This document shows, piece by piece, positions 44,620 through 52,560 of a DNA stretch of 64,000 nucleotides. Under the pieces are notes generated by a model. That model searched no databases and had not been told where the DNA came from. It saw only the letters and a list, made by a program, of their open reading frames with translations. How positions within the stretch are numbered: position 1 is the first letter of the stretch; the number at the start of each line of letters is the position of its first letter. The translations under genes and the position numbers were made by a program. The stretch is from Roseiarcus fermentans (GTDB taxonomy: Bacteria; Pseudomonadota; Alphaproteobacteria; Rhizobiales; Beijerinckiaceae), in the NCBI RefSeq assembly GCF_003315135.1, contig NZ_QNRK01000033.1, positions 16,167 to 80,166 on the forward strand, read 5' to 3'.

Positions 44620-45741
44620 TTACTTCATGCTCTTGACGATCTTGTCGGTCGCCGGCTGATGATAGATTTCCTTCCAGCTCTCGAGCAGCGTATCGCGGGT
44701 GATCGGGGCCGCGGGCAGCGCGACATAGGCAGGCGCCGGCTTGCCGATCAGGGCGTAGGCCGCGAGCTTCGCCTCGGTTACGCCCTGGTCATAGGGTCGC
44801 TGCGACGCGATTCCCTTGATGAACTCGCCCTTGGCCATGGCGATCGCGACATTCTCGCCGAGGTCCTCGTTGATCACGATCAGATCGTCGCGTCCGGCTG
44901 CGCGGGCAGCCGACATCACGCCTTCCGCGGGAACGTCCCAGACCGCCCAGATCGCGTTGATTCTCGGGTGCTCGGTCAGGATCGCGCCGGCCGCTTTCTC
45001 GGCGTCGCCGGAAAAGTCGGGACCGCCGATCCCCTGCTCGGCCACGATCTTGATGTCCGGATACTGTTCCTTGATCGTCTTCTTGAACCCGTCATAGCGC
45101 TGGCGGGTGACGAAGAAGTCGGCGGCGTGGAAGACGAGACCGATCTCGCCCTTGCCCTTGAGCGCCTTGGCCATCAGATGCGCGGCCGCGACGCCATTGC
45201 CGTAATTGTCGGCGGAAACCGAGCTCACGTAATCCTTGCCGGCCTTGAAGCCTTTCGGCACGTTGTCCATGAACACGAGCTTGACGCCCTTGTCCGCGGC
45301 GGCCTGGTAGGCGGCCGCCGTCGCCACCGGATCGACGGGGATCGAGACGATGATGTCCGGCTTCTTCGCCAGAACCGTTTCGAGGTCGGAGACCTGCTTC
45401 TCGGGCTTGAAGCCGGCGTCGGTCACGGCGATGACGTCGATGCCCTCGGCGGCGAACTGCGCCTTGAGCGCGGCCTCCTGCGCGTTGGACCAGTCGTTGC
45501 CGCCGTAATGGAACACGAGCGCCGCCGTGGCGTGCTTCGCCTTGACCGCGGCGAGTTCGTCGGCGGTGAGCGCGACGCCCGAGGCCGGGCTCGCCTTCTC
45601 GCCGTTCGGGCCGGTCGAGAAGACCTGGGTCTTCATCGCCGCGAGCGCGGCGTCCGGATCGACGGCGTAGGCAGGCGTCGAAGCCAGCGCTCCGAGCAGC
45701 GCCAGCGCCGAGGTCGCGGCGAAGAGTTTGCGTTGTTTCAT
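44620..45741 (-). CDS. Periplasmic sugar-binding protein of the third CUT2 transporter
   Basis: This 373-residue binding protein has a Sec signal peptide (KLFAATSALALLGALASTPAYA, cleavage near residue 26). It carries an unusual N-terminal extension before the first strand (DPDAALAAMKTQVFSTGPNGEKASPASGVALTADE). The type I periplasmic-binding fold follows: AALVFHYGGNDWSNAQEAALKAQF, IIVSIPVDPVATAAAYQAAADKGVKLVFMDN, YVSSVSADNYGNGVAAAHLMAKA, AIWAVWDVPAEGVMSAARAAG and GIASQRPYDQG. GGAGG lies before the ATG at 45741. It is the first transporter gene of the island. A leaderless paralogue is encoded at 50141-51130. Confidence 0.86.
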   Translation of the reverse strand: MKQRKLFAATSALALLGALASTPAYAVDPDAALAAMKTQVFSTGPNGEKASPASGVALTADELAAVKAKHATAALVFHYGGNDWSNAQEAALKAQFAAEGIDVIAVTDAGFKPEKQVSDLETVLAKKPDIIVSIPVDPVATAAAYQAAADKGVKLVFMDNVPKGFKAGKDYVSSVSADNYGNGVAAAHLMAKALKGKGEIGLVFHAADFFVTRQRYDGFKKTIKEQYPDIKIVAEQGIGGPDFSGDAEKAAGAILTEHPRINAIWAVWDVPAEGVMSAARAAGRDDLIVINEDLGENVAIAMAKGEFIKGIASQRPYDQGVTEAKLAAYALIGKPAPAYVALPAAPITRDTLLESWKEIYHQPATDKIVKSMK

Positions 45742-45839
45742 GGTGTCCTCCTCCTTGGGAAACGAATCGCCCGGTCTTTCGCCCGGTTCGACGGATCGGA
45801 TCGGGGCCGACGCGCGGCCTCGTCCGGCATGGCCGGAGT

Positions 45840-46667
45840 TCAGGCTCCGGCGATGGTCTTGTTGATGAAGGCGAGGCTGCGCTCGGCGCCGCCCCTGGGA
45901 TCCGGCCAGGCGTCGAGTTCGGTCAGGATCCAGCCGCTGTAGTTCGTTTCGGTGAGGGCTGTGATGACCGGCGCGTTGTCGAGGTCGCCCTCGTCGAGCG
46001 GGGTGAAGGCGAATGGCTCCCGCCTGAGGCCCTTGAGGTGCACGTAGGAGATGCGCGCGCGGTGCTTGCGGATCATCGCCGGGACGTCTGCGCCGGCGGC
46101 GGCGAGGTGCGCGGTATCCGGGCAGAAATCGATCGAGGTCAGCCCGAAGATCCGATCCACTTCGGCGGGACCCTCCACAATCGTCGAGAGATGGGGGTGA
46201 TAGTGGGCCTTGAGGCCGCGCGCCCTGGCGATGGCGACGACCTTCTCCAGGCCGCCCGCCAGGCGCTCGTAGTCGCCGGGCTGGACGCCTTCGAGGCGCC
46301 GGGCGCCGCCGCCGACGACGAGATGCTCCGCCGAAAGCCCCGCGGCCGCGTCGGCGACGCGAGCGATGCGGCCGAGTTCTTCGTCGAGGATGTCGGGGAA
46401 GATGAAGTTGGCGCCGGAATAGACGGCGACGAGACTGACGCCCGCGTTCGACAGAGCCGACTTCAGGGCGGACGGCCCGCCGGGATAGTCGACCACGTTG
46501 CCGTCGAACATTTCGACGCCCTGGTAGCCGGCTGCGGCGATGTCCGCGATCGCTTGGGCCATGTCGCCGAAAGTGACGTAGGTCAGCTGGCCGATCGAGG
46601 TGACGCCGACCGCGGCGCCGCCGAGCGGCCCCCAGCAGTTGGCCTGATAGGCAAATCGAACGTTCAC
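45840..46667 (-). CDS. TIM-barrel sugar isomerase/epimerase (AP-endonuclease-2 fold)
   Basis: This 275-residue xylose-isomerase-like TIM barrel has FAYQANCWGP at strand 1, GYQGVEMFDGNVVDY near residue 48, SLVAVYSGANFIFPD, HLVVGGGARRLEG, GLKAHYHPHLSTIVEGPAEVDRIF near residue 150, FCPDTAHLAAAGAD, ISYVHLKGLRREPFAFTPLDEGDLD and WILTELDAWPDP. The histidines, glutamates and aspartates on these strands form the usual divalent-metal site. In levoglucosan-type pathways enzymes of this fold process the 3-keto sugar made by the dehydrogenase; that role is inferred for this gene. Inosose-dehydratase-like activity is an alternative. GGAGGA lies before the ATG at 46667. Confidence 0.82.
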   Translation of the reverse strand: MNVRFAYQANCWGPLGGAAVGVTSIGQLTYVTFGDMAQAIADIAAAGYQGVEMFDGNVVDYPGGPSALKSALSNAGVSLVAVYSGANFIFPDILDEELGRIARVADAAAGLSAEHLVVGGGARRLEGVQPGDYERLAGGLEKVVAIARARGLKAHYHPHLSTIVEGPAEVDRIFGLTSIDFCPDTAHLAAAGADVPAMIRKHRARISYVHLKGLRREPFAFTPLDEGDLDNAPVITALTETNYSGWILTELDAWPDPRGGAERSLAFINKTIAGA

Positions 46668-46785
46668 GAATTCCTCCTGTTGCAGCGAATTTCCCTCTGC
46701 TCTTCGGCTACGAGCATCGGCGGCGGCGCCCTCAAACCGCCGCCAAGCAAGCCCTGCGCTGTGAGCGCGTCCCCGACGCGCCCGT

Positions 46786-48411
46786 TCAAGGGATCGGCGT
46801 CAGTTCAGCCTCCATGATGATCTTCTGCCCCTCTTCGGGCTCTAACCACCGGGCCTTCACCAGCGCCTCTACGGAAGCCTTTATTCTGGCCACATATTCC
46901 TGATGGGGTCCCACGAGCCCATAGATCTTCTGCAAGACCTCGCCGGTGAAGTCTTCCTGATGGCCGAACGACCAATTGTAGGGATATCCGGGCTGCGCCG
47001 TGGCCGACTCGTCATATGTGGCGATCGGGACGTCGACGTTGGCGCTGCGGACGCCGCCCAGGACATTGCCGTGTTCGTCCTTCTCGAATGACGCATTGAT
47101 GGTTTCATTGAACAGGCTGGTCTGGGATCCGACCCCGTCCTTCACGTGGATCGGCTCGGCGCGTGGCGGCGCGATGCCCTTGATGACCCACCGCTCCATA
47201 TTGGCGAACATGGCGGGCTCGATATACTGTCGTGGCAAATGGTTAGCCTTCGGCTCGGCGCCTCCGTAGGCGTAGGGGACGTCCCATGCTCCCTTGCCGG
47301 CCCTCACGATTTCATTCGCCGGGGGCTGGTAGTTGACGATCCAGGATGGGCCGTGCGGCGCTCCTGCAAGCTCGTAGATGCGGTAACCGGCGTCCGGCGC
47401 ATCGCTGTCGGCGGCGGGCCACAAGTGACTGCCAAGCTGGAAGATATCGCCCTGCGCGTCGATGCGCATGAACGGCATGTGCTTGGCGGGCAACTGGCTG
47501 CGCGGCTCGTTGGCGGCCGCGGCGGTCGCGCATTGGTTGATCGGCACAGGCCTGCCGGCGCCCGAGACGGAGACCAGGCCGTCATAGACGGTGTGGCCAT
47601 TCTCCAGCTTCGCATCCTCTGCGAAGTTGGCGCCATAGGTGTTCAGGAAGAAGCCCGTCTGCGACTCGCCAGTTGCAAAGACGTATCTCACGTCATAGGC
47701 CCGCAGGGGATTGTCCTTGCTCTTGCTACGGACCAGGGCTGCAGTCTGGCTCAGGATGTCCCATGTCAATCCGTTCTCGTACAACTTCGACAAATTCTCG
47801 TCATAGCCGTCTTCGTTCGGCAGCTTGCCGCAAGTCTGCTGTTCCGGCGGCAGCGGGTTGTCCATCGCCAGTCGGGCGTAACGCTCCGGGTCGATGCGCT
47901 TCAGCGACGCGATCACGTTCGGTTTGACGGTCACGGCGACCCAGGCGTCGCCGTCGCGCATCACCTTTTCCTGGACGGTCGGCCACTCGACCTCCACGTC
48001 CCACCCGCGTGAGGGATTGTTCATCTCCACCCAGACGACGCCGCTGAACTTGGCCGGATCGCTCGGGGCCCTGACCAGAATGCGGGTCGTGTAGGGCGCG
48101 CCTGCCGTGCGCACCTGGGGCTTGGCCGCGTTGCCGTCCCTGCCCCAGTCGTAGACATTCGCCGTGCCGCTCATCAGGTACTCGTCGAGGCGGAAGCCAT
48201 GGGCGGCGAGGTCCGTTCCCCCCGCGGTGAACGGGTGGGAGGTCGACGTGTCGGGAATGGCCGCCGACACCTCCGGGACGGGAGTCGCGGCGTGGCCGGG
48301 GCTGGACAGAACCAGGCTCGCGGCAAACAAGGCTAGGCCGCGCACCGAGCGTCGCCGGGCGTCAGGTTGGATGAACCGTACGTTCACCCCATTTCCGGAC
48401 TTCGAGTTCAC
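46786..48411 (-). CDS. Secreted alpha/beta-hydrolase-domain protein (Abhydrolase_10 type)
   Basis: This 541-residue exported protein starts at GTG 48411 with GGGAGGAAGG just upstream. Its leader (RRRSVRGLALFAASLVLSSPGHAA) has an arginine cluster before the hydrophobic core. The mature sequence shows SSHPF-like strands, VVWVEMNNPSRGWDVEVEWP, TVKPNVIASLKRIDPERYARLAM, the nucleophile-type motif FATGESQTGFFLNTY and HLPRQYIEPAMFANMERWVIKG with the late histidine region. It resembles the large uncharacterised alpha/beta-hydrolase family near feruloyl esterase/tannase types. It may release the sugar or aglycone that the adjacent transporter imports. An AT-rich dyad region separates it from the divergent ROK gene. 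Confidence 0.78.
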   Translation of the reverse strand: MNSKSGNGVNVRFIQPDARRRSVRGLALFAASLVLSSPGHAATPVPEVSAAIPDTSTSHPFTAGGTDLAAHGFRLDEYLMSGTANVYDWGRDGNAAKPQVRTAGAPYTTRILVRAPSDPAKFSGVVWVEMNNPSRGWDVEVEWPTVQEKVMRDGDAWVAVTVKPNVIASLKRIDPERYARLAMDNPLPPEQQTCGKLPNEDGYDENLSKLYENGLTWDILSQTAALVRSKSKDNPLRAYDVRYVFATGESQTGFFLNTYGANFAEDAKLENGHTVYDGLVSVSGAGRPVPINQCATAAAANEPRSQLPAKHMPFMRIDAQGDIFQLGSHLWPAADSDAPDAGYRIYELAGAPHGPSWIVNYQPPANEIVRAGKGAWDVPYAYGGAEPKANHLPRQYIEPAMFANMERWVIKGIAPPRAEPIHVKDGVGSQTSLFNETINASFEKDEHGNVLGGVRSANVDVPIATYDESATAQPGYPYNWSFGHQEDFTGEVLQKIYGLVGPHQEYVARIKASVEALVKARWLEPEEGQKIIMEAELTPIP

Positions 48412-48533
48412 GGCCTTCCTCCCTTGTTAAAATCACCGCCTCCGGGCTTTTTTGCCGCCGGTCAGCGGCGCGCTTTTCGTCAGAGGCAGGCGGACGATGC
48501 GACTGACGGCCGGATGGGTCAATGAAAAAGAGC

Positions 48534-48570
48534 GCAAAAGTCCGGATACTTTTGCTGGAAAATTATTTTC
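48534..48570. promoter_or_regulatory. Two adjacent AT-rich dyads between hydrolase and ROK genes
   Basis: GCAAAAG (48534-48540) and CTTTTGC (48549-48555) are perfect inverted arms around eight bases. Immediately next to them GAAAA-TTA-TTTTC (48558-48570) forms a second dyad. They lie in the most AT-rich pocket of the 247-bp divergent gap, so they are good candidate operators of the ROK regulator. Confidence 0.55.
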
Positions 48571-48658
48571 TGATGCTGTATCGACGCGAAAGGACGCGGC
48601 TTGATGTGGCGAAACCCCCGGGACAAAATGCCGATTCCCCTTAGGGCGACGCGTTTTC

Positions 48659-50056
48659 ATGGATAGCGACCTGAGCTCCCGACCCCCGCCCCGGCCGACC
48701 GCCCGTCGGCGCGTCGGCCGCCCGAGCACGATCGAAAGCGGCGCCGCGAGCCTCGCGACCATCCTCACCCTTGTCCGCTCGGGCGTCGCAACCACCCGCC
48801 TCGACATCGAACGCGAGGCCGAACTCGGCCGCGCCGTCGTCGCCGACCGTCTGACGACGCTCGAACGTCTCGGGCTCATCGTCGAAGGCGAACTCGGACC
48901 GGCGATCGGAGGCCGCGCGCCGCGCAACATGCGCTTCCGCGTCGAGGCCGGCGCCATCCTCGCCGCGCATGTCGATCGCGAGTCGCTCGCGGTCGGACTC
49001 GCCGATCTCGACGGCGTCCTGATCGTCGAGCATCACGAGGCCGTCGATCTCGCGCTCGGGCCCGAGACGATCCTCGATCGCCTGACGACGCTCTTTCTCT
49101 GGCTCCTCGACGAGCGCGGCGGAAAAGGGCGCGTCTGGGCGATCGGCGTCGCGCTGCCCGAAGTGGCGCTGTTCGACGCCAACGAGAGCGACGCCTTCGA
49201 CATCGCAGCCCTCGATGTCCTCAAGGCCTGGCGAAGCTTCGATTTCTCGACCGAACTTTCCCTGCGGTTCGGCGCGCCATCATGGGTGCGCAGCAACACG
49301 GAGATGATGACCCGCGGCGAGATGAAGGCGGGCGCCGGCCTGGGGGTGCAGGACCTGCTCTGCGTCCGCCTCGACAGGTCTGTCAGCGCAGGCGTCGTCT
49401 CCGACGGGCGGCTCAGGTCCGGCGCGCAGGGCCTCGCAGGCCTCATCGGCCATGCGCCAACGAGCGAGGGCGGCGACGTCATCTGCCACTGTGGCGCGAA
49501 AGGCTGTCTGGACTCGATCGCCAGCGGCGAAGCGGTCGCCCGAGAAGCGCTGGCTGCGGCCCGGGACGGGAGAAGCCGATACCTCGCCGAGATCCTCGAG
49601 CGCTCGAGCGCAGTCACGGCCAACGACGTCAGTCACGGCGCGCAGCTCGGCGACGCATTTTGCGCGGAACTGCTGGCGCGGTCCGGCCGGCTGGTCGGCG
49701 AGAGCCTGGCGCCGCTGGTCAATCTCATGAACCCTGGAACCGTCGTGCTCGCGGGCGCGCTCGCCCACTCGGGCGACATCGTGCTCGCGGCCGTCCGGGA
49801 AGCGATCTATCGGCGGTCGCACCCGCTCGTGACCCGCGACCTCAGGATCGTACGTTCCGAGCTCGGCGGCTCGGCCGAACTCGTGGGCGCGGCGGGACTG
49901 GCGGTGGAGGAGATCTTCGCGGTTCCCCGCTTGAGGGAGTGGATCACGATCGGCGCGCCGCGGCGCCAGCCGTCGTTCGAGGCGTTCCTGGCCGAAGGCA
50001 GGGCGCGGAAGCGGACATCCGCGTCCCCGAGCGCGCGGCCGCCGGCAAGGGCATGA
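48659..50056 (+). CDS. ROK-family transcriptional regulator of the second sugar island
   Basis: This 465-residue regulator has an N-terminal winged helix (residues about 28-90; GVATTRLDIEREAELGRAVVADRLTTLERLGLIVEGE) and a ROK domain (AHVDRESLAVGLADLDG, LCVRLDRSVSAGVVSDGRLRSGAQGLAGLIGH). The zinc motif CHCGAKGCLDSIASG is intact, unlike in the frc-linked ROK protein. MNPGTVVLAGALAHSGDIVLAAV closes the fold. The C-terminal 30 residues are a basic, low-complexity tail. It is divergent from the secreted hydrolase and lies 84 bp upstream of the leaderless binding-protein paralogue, probably in one operon. It likely represses the island in the absence of its sugar. Confidence 0.88.
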   Translation: MDSDLSSRPPPRPTARRRVGRPSTIESGAASLATILTLVRSGVATTRLDIEREAELGRAVVADRLTTLERLGLIVEGELGPAIGGRAPRNMRFRVEAGAILAAHVDRESLAVGLADLDGVLIVEHHEAVDLALGPETILDRLTTLFLWLLDERGGKGRVWAIGVALPEVALFDANESDAFDIAALDVLKAWRSFDFSTELSLRFGAPSWVRSNTEMMTRGEMKAGAGLGVQDLLCVRLDRSVSAGVVSDGRLRSGAQGLAGLIGHAPTSEGGDVICHCGAKGCLDSIASGEAVAREALAAARDGRSRYLAEILERSSAVTANDVSHGAQLGDAFCAELLARSGRLVGESLAPLVNLMNPGTVVLAGALAHSGDIVLAAVREAIYRRSHPLVTRDLRIVRSELGGSAELVGAAGLAVEEIFAVPRLREWITIGAPRRQPSFEAFLAEGRARKRTSASPSARPPARA

Positions 50057-50140
50057 TCGCCCGGCGCTGGCTCCGCGTGTGAAGGGCTTGTTTCCTGACT
50101 CCCTTCAATGCCAAATTCATCATTTCGAGGATGGTGAGAA

Positions 50141-51130
50141 ATGCAGGCCGTAGGTCTGGGACCCCGTGGCGAGAAGGCCTTTCCGGCAGACAAGCTGGTG
50201 CTCACCGCCGCGGAGGCGGCGCAGGCGCGCGCCGGCCGGTTCGCCGTCGCGATCGTCCTGCATACGACGACGAGCGACTGGTCCCGCCAGGAACTGGCGG
50301 GCATCGTCGCGACGCTCGGCCACCATGGCGCGACCGTCACGGAGATCATCGACTGCGGTTTTGACAAGGCGAAGCAGAACCATGAGCTCCTCAGGCTCGC
50401 GACCGCGCCCATCCATGCCGTGATCAGCCTGCCTATCGGCTCCGCGGGAGTGCTCGAAGGCCATCGCGCGATCACGCGGGCGGGGAAGACGCTTGTCCTG
50501 CTCGACAACGCGCCCTCCGGGTTGCGTCCCGGCGTCGACTACCTCGCGGTGAGCTCCGCCGACAATTTCGGACTGGGCGCAATCGCAGCGGAATTGGCTT
50601 CGCCCTATGTCACGAACGAAGGCGTCGCCGGCATCCTGAACTATGAAGCGGAATTCTTCGTCACCAATGAGCGGGAGATCGCCTTTCGCAAGTGGATGAG
50701 CGCCGAACGCCCCGACGTCACCCTGGTGCGAGGAAGGTTCGCCAAGGTCGAGGATGCGGGCGAGGCGTACCGTCGCCTGCTGGCGGATAACGACGATCTC
50801 GATTGCCTCTTCGTCGCCTGGGACGTGCCCGCGCTGAAAGTCCTGTGCGCGATCCGCGAAGGCGCGCAGACGCTCCCAATCGTCACAGTCGATCTCGGCA
50901 ACGAGATCGCCGCCGAGCTTCGCTCCGGCGGACCGCTCAAGGGCATCGCGGCGCAAAGGCCCTACGACCAGGGCGCGGCGGCGGCGGGCGCAGCGCTGCT
51001 CGGGCTGATCGGGCGGCAGCCACCGGCGTGGATCAGCTCGACCGGGCTCAAGGTGACCCGTGAAAGCCTCCGCGAGTCCTACGAGGCCGTTTGGCACGCG
51101 CCGGCGCCGCCGTTTGAGCTTCGATTGTAG
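50141..51130 (+). CDS. Leaderless (cytoplasmic) paralogue of the sugar-binding protein
   Basis: This 329-residue protein of the type I periplasmic-binding fold has no signal peptide or membrane segment. It starts MQAVGLGPRGEKAFPADKLVLT, with AGGATGGTGAG just before the ATG. It aligns along its length with the exported binding protein at 44620-45741, sharing GxGEKA, LTAxE, the LPIG/IPVD strand, LLDNAPSG versus FMDNVPKG, SSADNxG, FVAWDVPA versus WAVWDVPA and the GIAxQRPYDQG motif. No DNA-binding domain is attached. It follows the ROK gene directly. An intracellular ligand sensor or ROK partner is inferred; a misplaced or non-exported duplicate is the alternative. Confidence 0.82.
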   Translation: MQAVGLGPRGEKAFPADKLVLTAAEAAQARAGRFAVAIVLHTTTSDWSRQELAGIVATLGHHGATVTEIIDCGFDKAKQNHELLRLATAPIHAVISLPIGSAGVLEGHRAITRAGKTLVLLDNAPSGLRPGVDYLAVSSADNFGLGAIAAELASPYVTNEGVAGILNYEAEFFVTNEREIAFRKWMSAERPDVTLVRGRFAKVEDAGEAYRRLLADNDDLDCLFVAWDVPALKVLCAIREGAQTLPIVTVDLGNEIAAELRSGGPLKGIAAQRPYDQGAAAAGAALLGLIGRQPPAWISSTGLKVTRESLRESYEAVWHAPAPPFELRL

Positions 51131-51223
51131 CCGAGCACTCGGACGCTTAGAGGGGCACGGGCTCGTTAAGGGCGCTGGAGACGGGCGCGGAACTCCGCTT
51201 CGGGCGGAGACAAGCCCGTTTAC

Positions 51224-51520
51224 CTACACATTTTCGCCGTTCACAATCGTCGGCGCCGTCTCGCAGGCGGCGCCAATAGCTCCGATGTCGGGCAACAGGA
51301 ACGGCTCACCAGGTGACGAAGAACTCCTTCACATTGAGCGCGCGCCTCCTCGGCGATCCTGCGGATACGCTCGAAGCCAAGCGCCCGGCGGGGCGACTTC
51401 GGCGACGAGCGAACGCAGCAATACGCGCACCGCAGATTGCAGACCTGTCCGACGGAGGACTGCTCGGTCGAGCGCCTCCTACCCGCTCCGAGCTGGGGCA
51501 TCGGCCCCTTGGAAGCCGCG
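51224..51520 (-). pseudogene. Frameshifted radical SAM gene remnant
   Basis: On the minus strand, one frame reads VGQVCNLRCAYCC, with the CX3CX2C iron-sulfur motif encoded at 51418-51441, then ALGFERIRRIAEEAR. A shift of frame gives LNVKEFFVT, and a further shift gives GEPFLLPDIGAIGAACETAPTIVNGENV up to a TAG at 51224-51226. Placed in order these rebuild the start of a radical SAM domain, including the GGEPFL-type strand, but no single frame is open. At least two frameshifts and the loss of the C-terminal domain make it non-functional. The remainder of 51131-51579 shows nothing recognisable. Confidence 0.7.
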
Positions 51521-51579
51521 AAAGGAACCCATGACGCGCCGGTCGCCAGGCGACAGGCGCGACCGTTCTTTGTCACCGT

Positions 51580-52560
51580 CTACAGTGAGGCCTCTCGATG
51601 AGCCGAAGCCGCCGCGGCCTTGCGGCGGGCGGCGGCCGCCATCACGGCGACGGCGCAGGACGCCAGACGCGTCACGAGCGAGTCGGCCCGGCTCGTCAGG
51701 ATGATCGGCACGCGGGCGCCGAGCACGATTCCGGCGGCGTCCGCGTCGGCCAGGAATGACAGGCTCTTGGCCAGCATGTTGCCGGCCTCGAGGTCCGGAA
51801 CCACGAGAATGTTGGCGCGTCCCGCGACGGGAGACGCGATCTTCTTGATCGCCGCGGCTTCCGGACTGATCGCGTTGTCGAGCGCGAGCGGACCGTCGAG
51901 GACGGCGCCGGTGACCTGGCCGCGGTCGGCCATCTTGCAGAGCGCGGCGGCGTCGATCGTCGAGGGGACCTTCGCCGTCACCGTCTCCATGGCGCTCAGG
52001 ATCGCGACCCGCACTTCGGGCGCGCCCATCGCATGGGCGAGGTCGATCGCGTTCTGGACGATGTCGACTTTCGCGTCGAGATCGGGGGCGATGTTGACCG
52101 CAGCGTCGGTGATGATGAGCGGATCGGCGTGGGTCGGCACGTCCATGATGAAGCAGTGACTGATGCGCCGTTCGGTCCGGATGCCGCCCTCGCGGGCCAC
52201 GACCGCACCCATGAGTTCGTCCGTGTGGAGACTGCCCTTCATCAGCGCCTCGACCCGGCCCGCGGCGACGAGGGCGACGGCCTTCGCCGCGGAATCGTGG
52301 CTGTGCGCGGACGCCACCACTTCGTACGGGCTGATGTCGAGGCGAGCCTCGCGGGCGACGGCCGCCAGCCGCTCCGGCGGCGCGACGAGGATCGGCTCGA
52401 TCAGGCCGAGCTTCGCCGCTTCGACGGCGCCCCGTAGCGAGACGTCGTCGCAGGGGTGGGCGACGGCGACCTTGATGGTCGCCTCGTTCTGCGCCGCGGC
52501 GATCAGCCGCCGATACTTCTCGCGGCCGATATATGGGGCGGCTTTGACGTCGGGCGTCAT
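51580..52560 (-). CDS. Phosphate acetyl/butyryl-transferase
   Basis: This 326-residue protein is of the PTA_PTB family, converting acyl-CoA and phosphate to acyl phosphate. Recognisable elements are VAVAHPCDDVSLRGAVEAAKLGLIEPILV, VEALMKGSLHTDELMGAVVAREGGIRTERRISHCFIMDVP, LIITDAAVNIAPDLDAKVDIVQNAIDLAH and RANILVVPDLEAGNMLAKSLSFLADADAAGIVLGARVPIILTSRADS. It has only the catalytic domain and no N-terminal extension. It overlaps the DUF3141 gene by four bases. In related genomes an acetate kinase gene usually accompanies this pair; none is found here, the downstream region instead holding a decayed radical SAM gene. Confidence 0.88.
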   Translation of the reverse strand: MTPDVKAAPYIGREKYRRLIAAAQNEATIKVAVAHPCDDVSLRGAVEAAKLGLIEPILVAPPERLAAVAREARLDISPYEVVASAHSHDSAAKAVALVAAGRVEALMKGSLHTDELMGAVVAREGGIRTERRISHCFIMDVPTHADPLIITDAAVNIAPDLDAKVDIVQNAIDLAHAMGAPEVRVAILSAMETVTAKVPSTIDAAALCKMADRGQVTGAVLDGPLALDNAISPEAAAIKKIASPVAGRANILVVPDLEAGNMLAKSLSFLADADAAGIVLGARVPIILTSRADSLVTRLASCAVAVMAAAARRKAAAASAHREASL

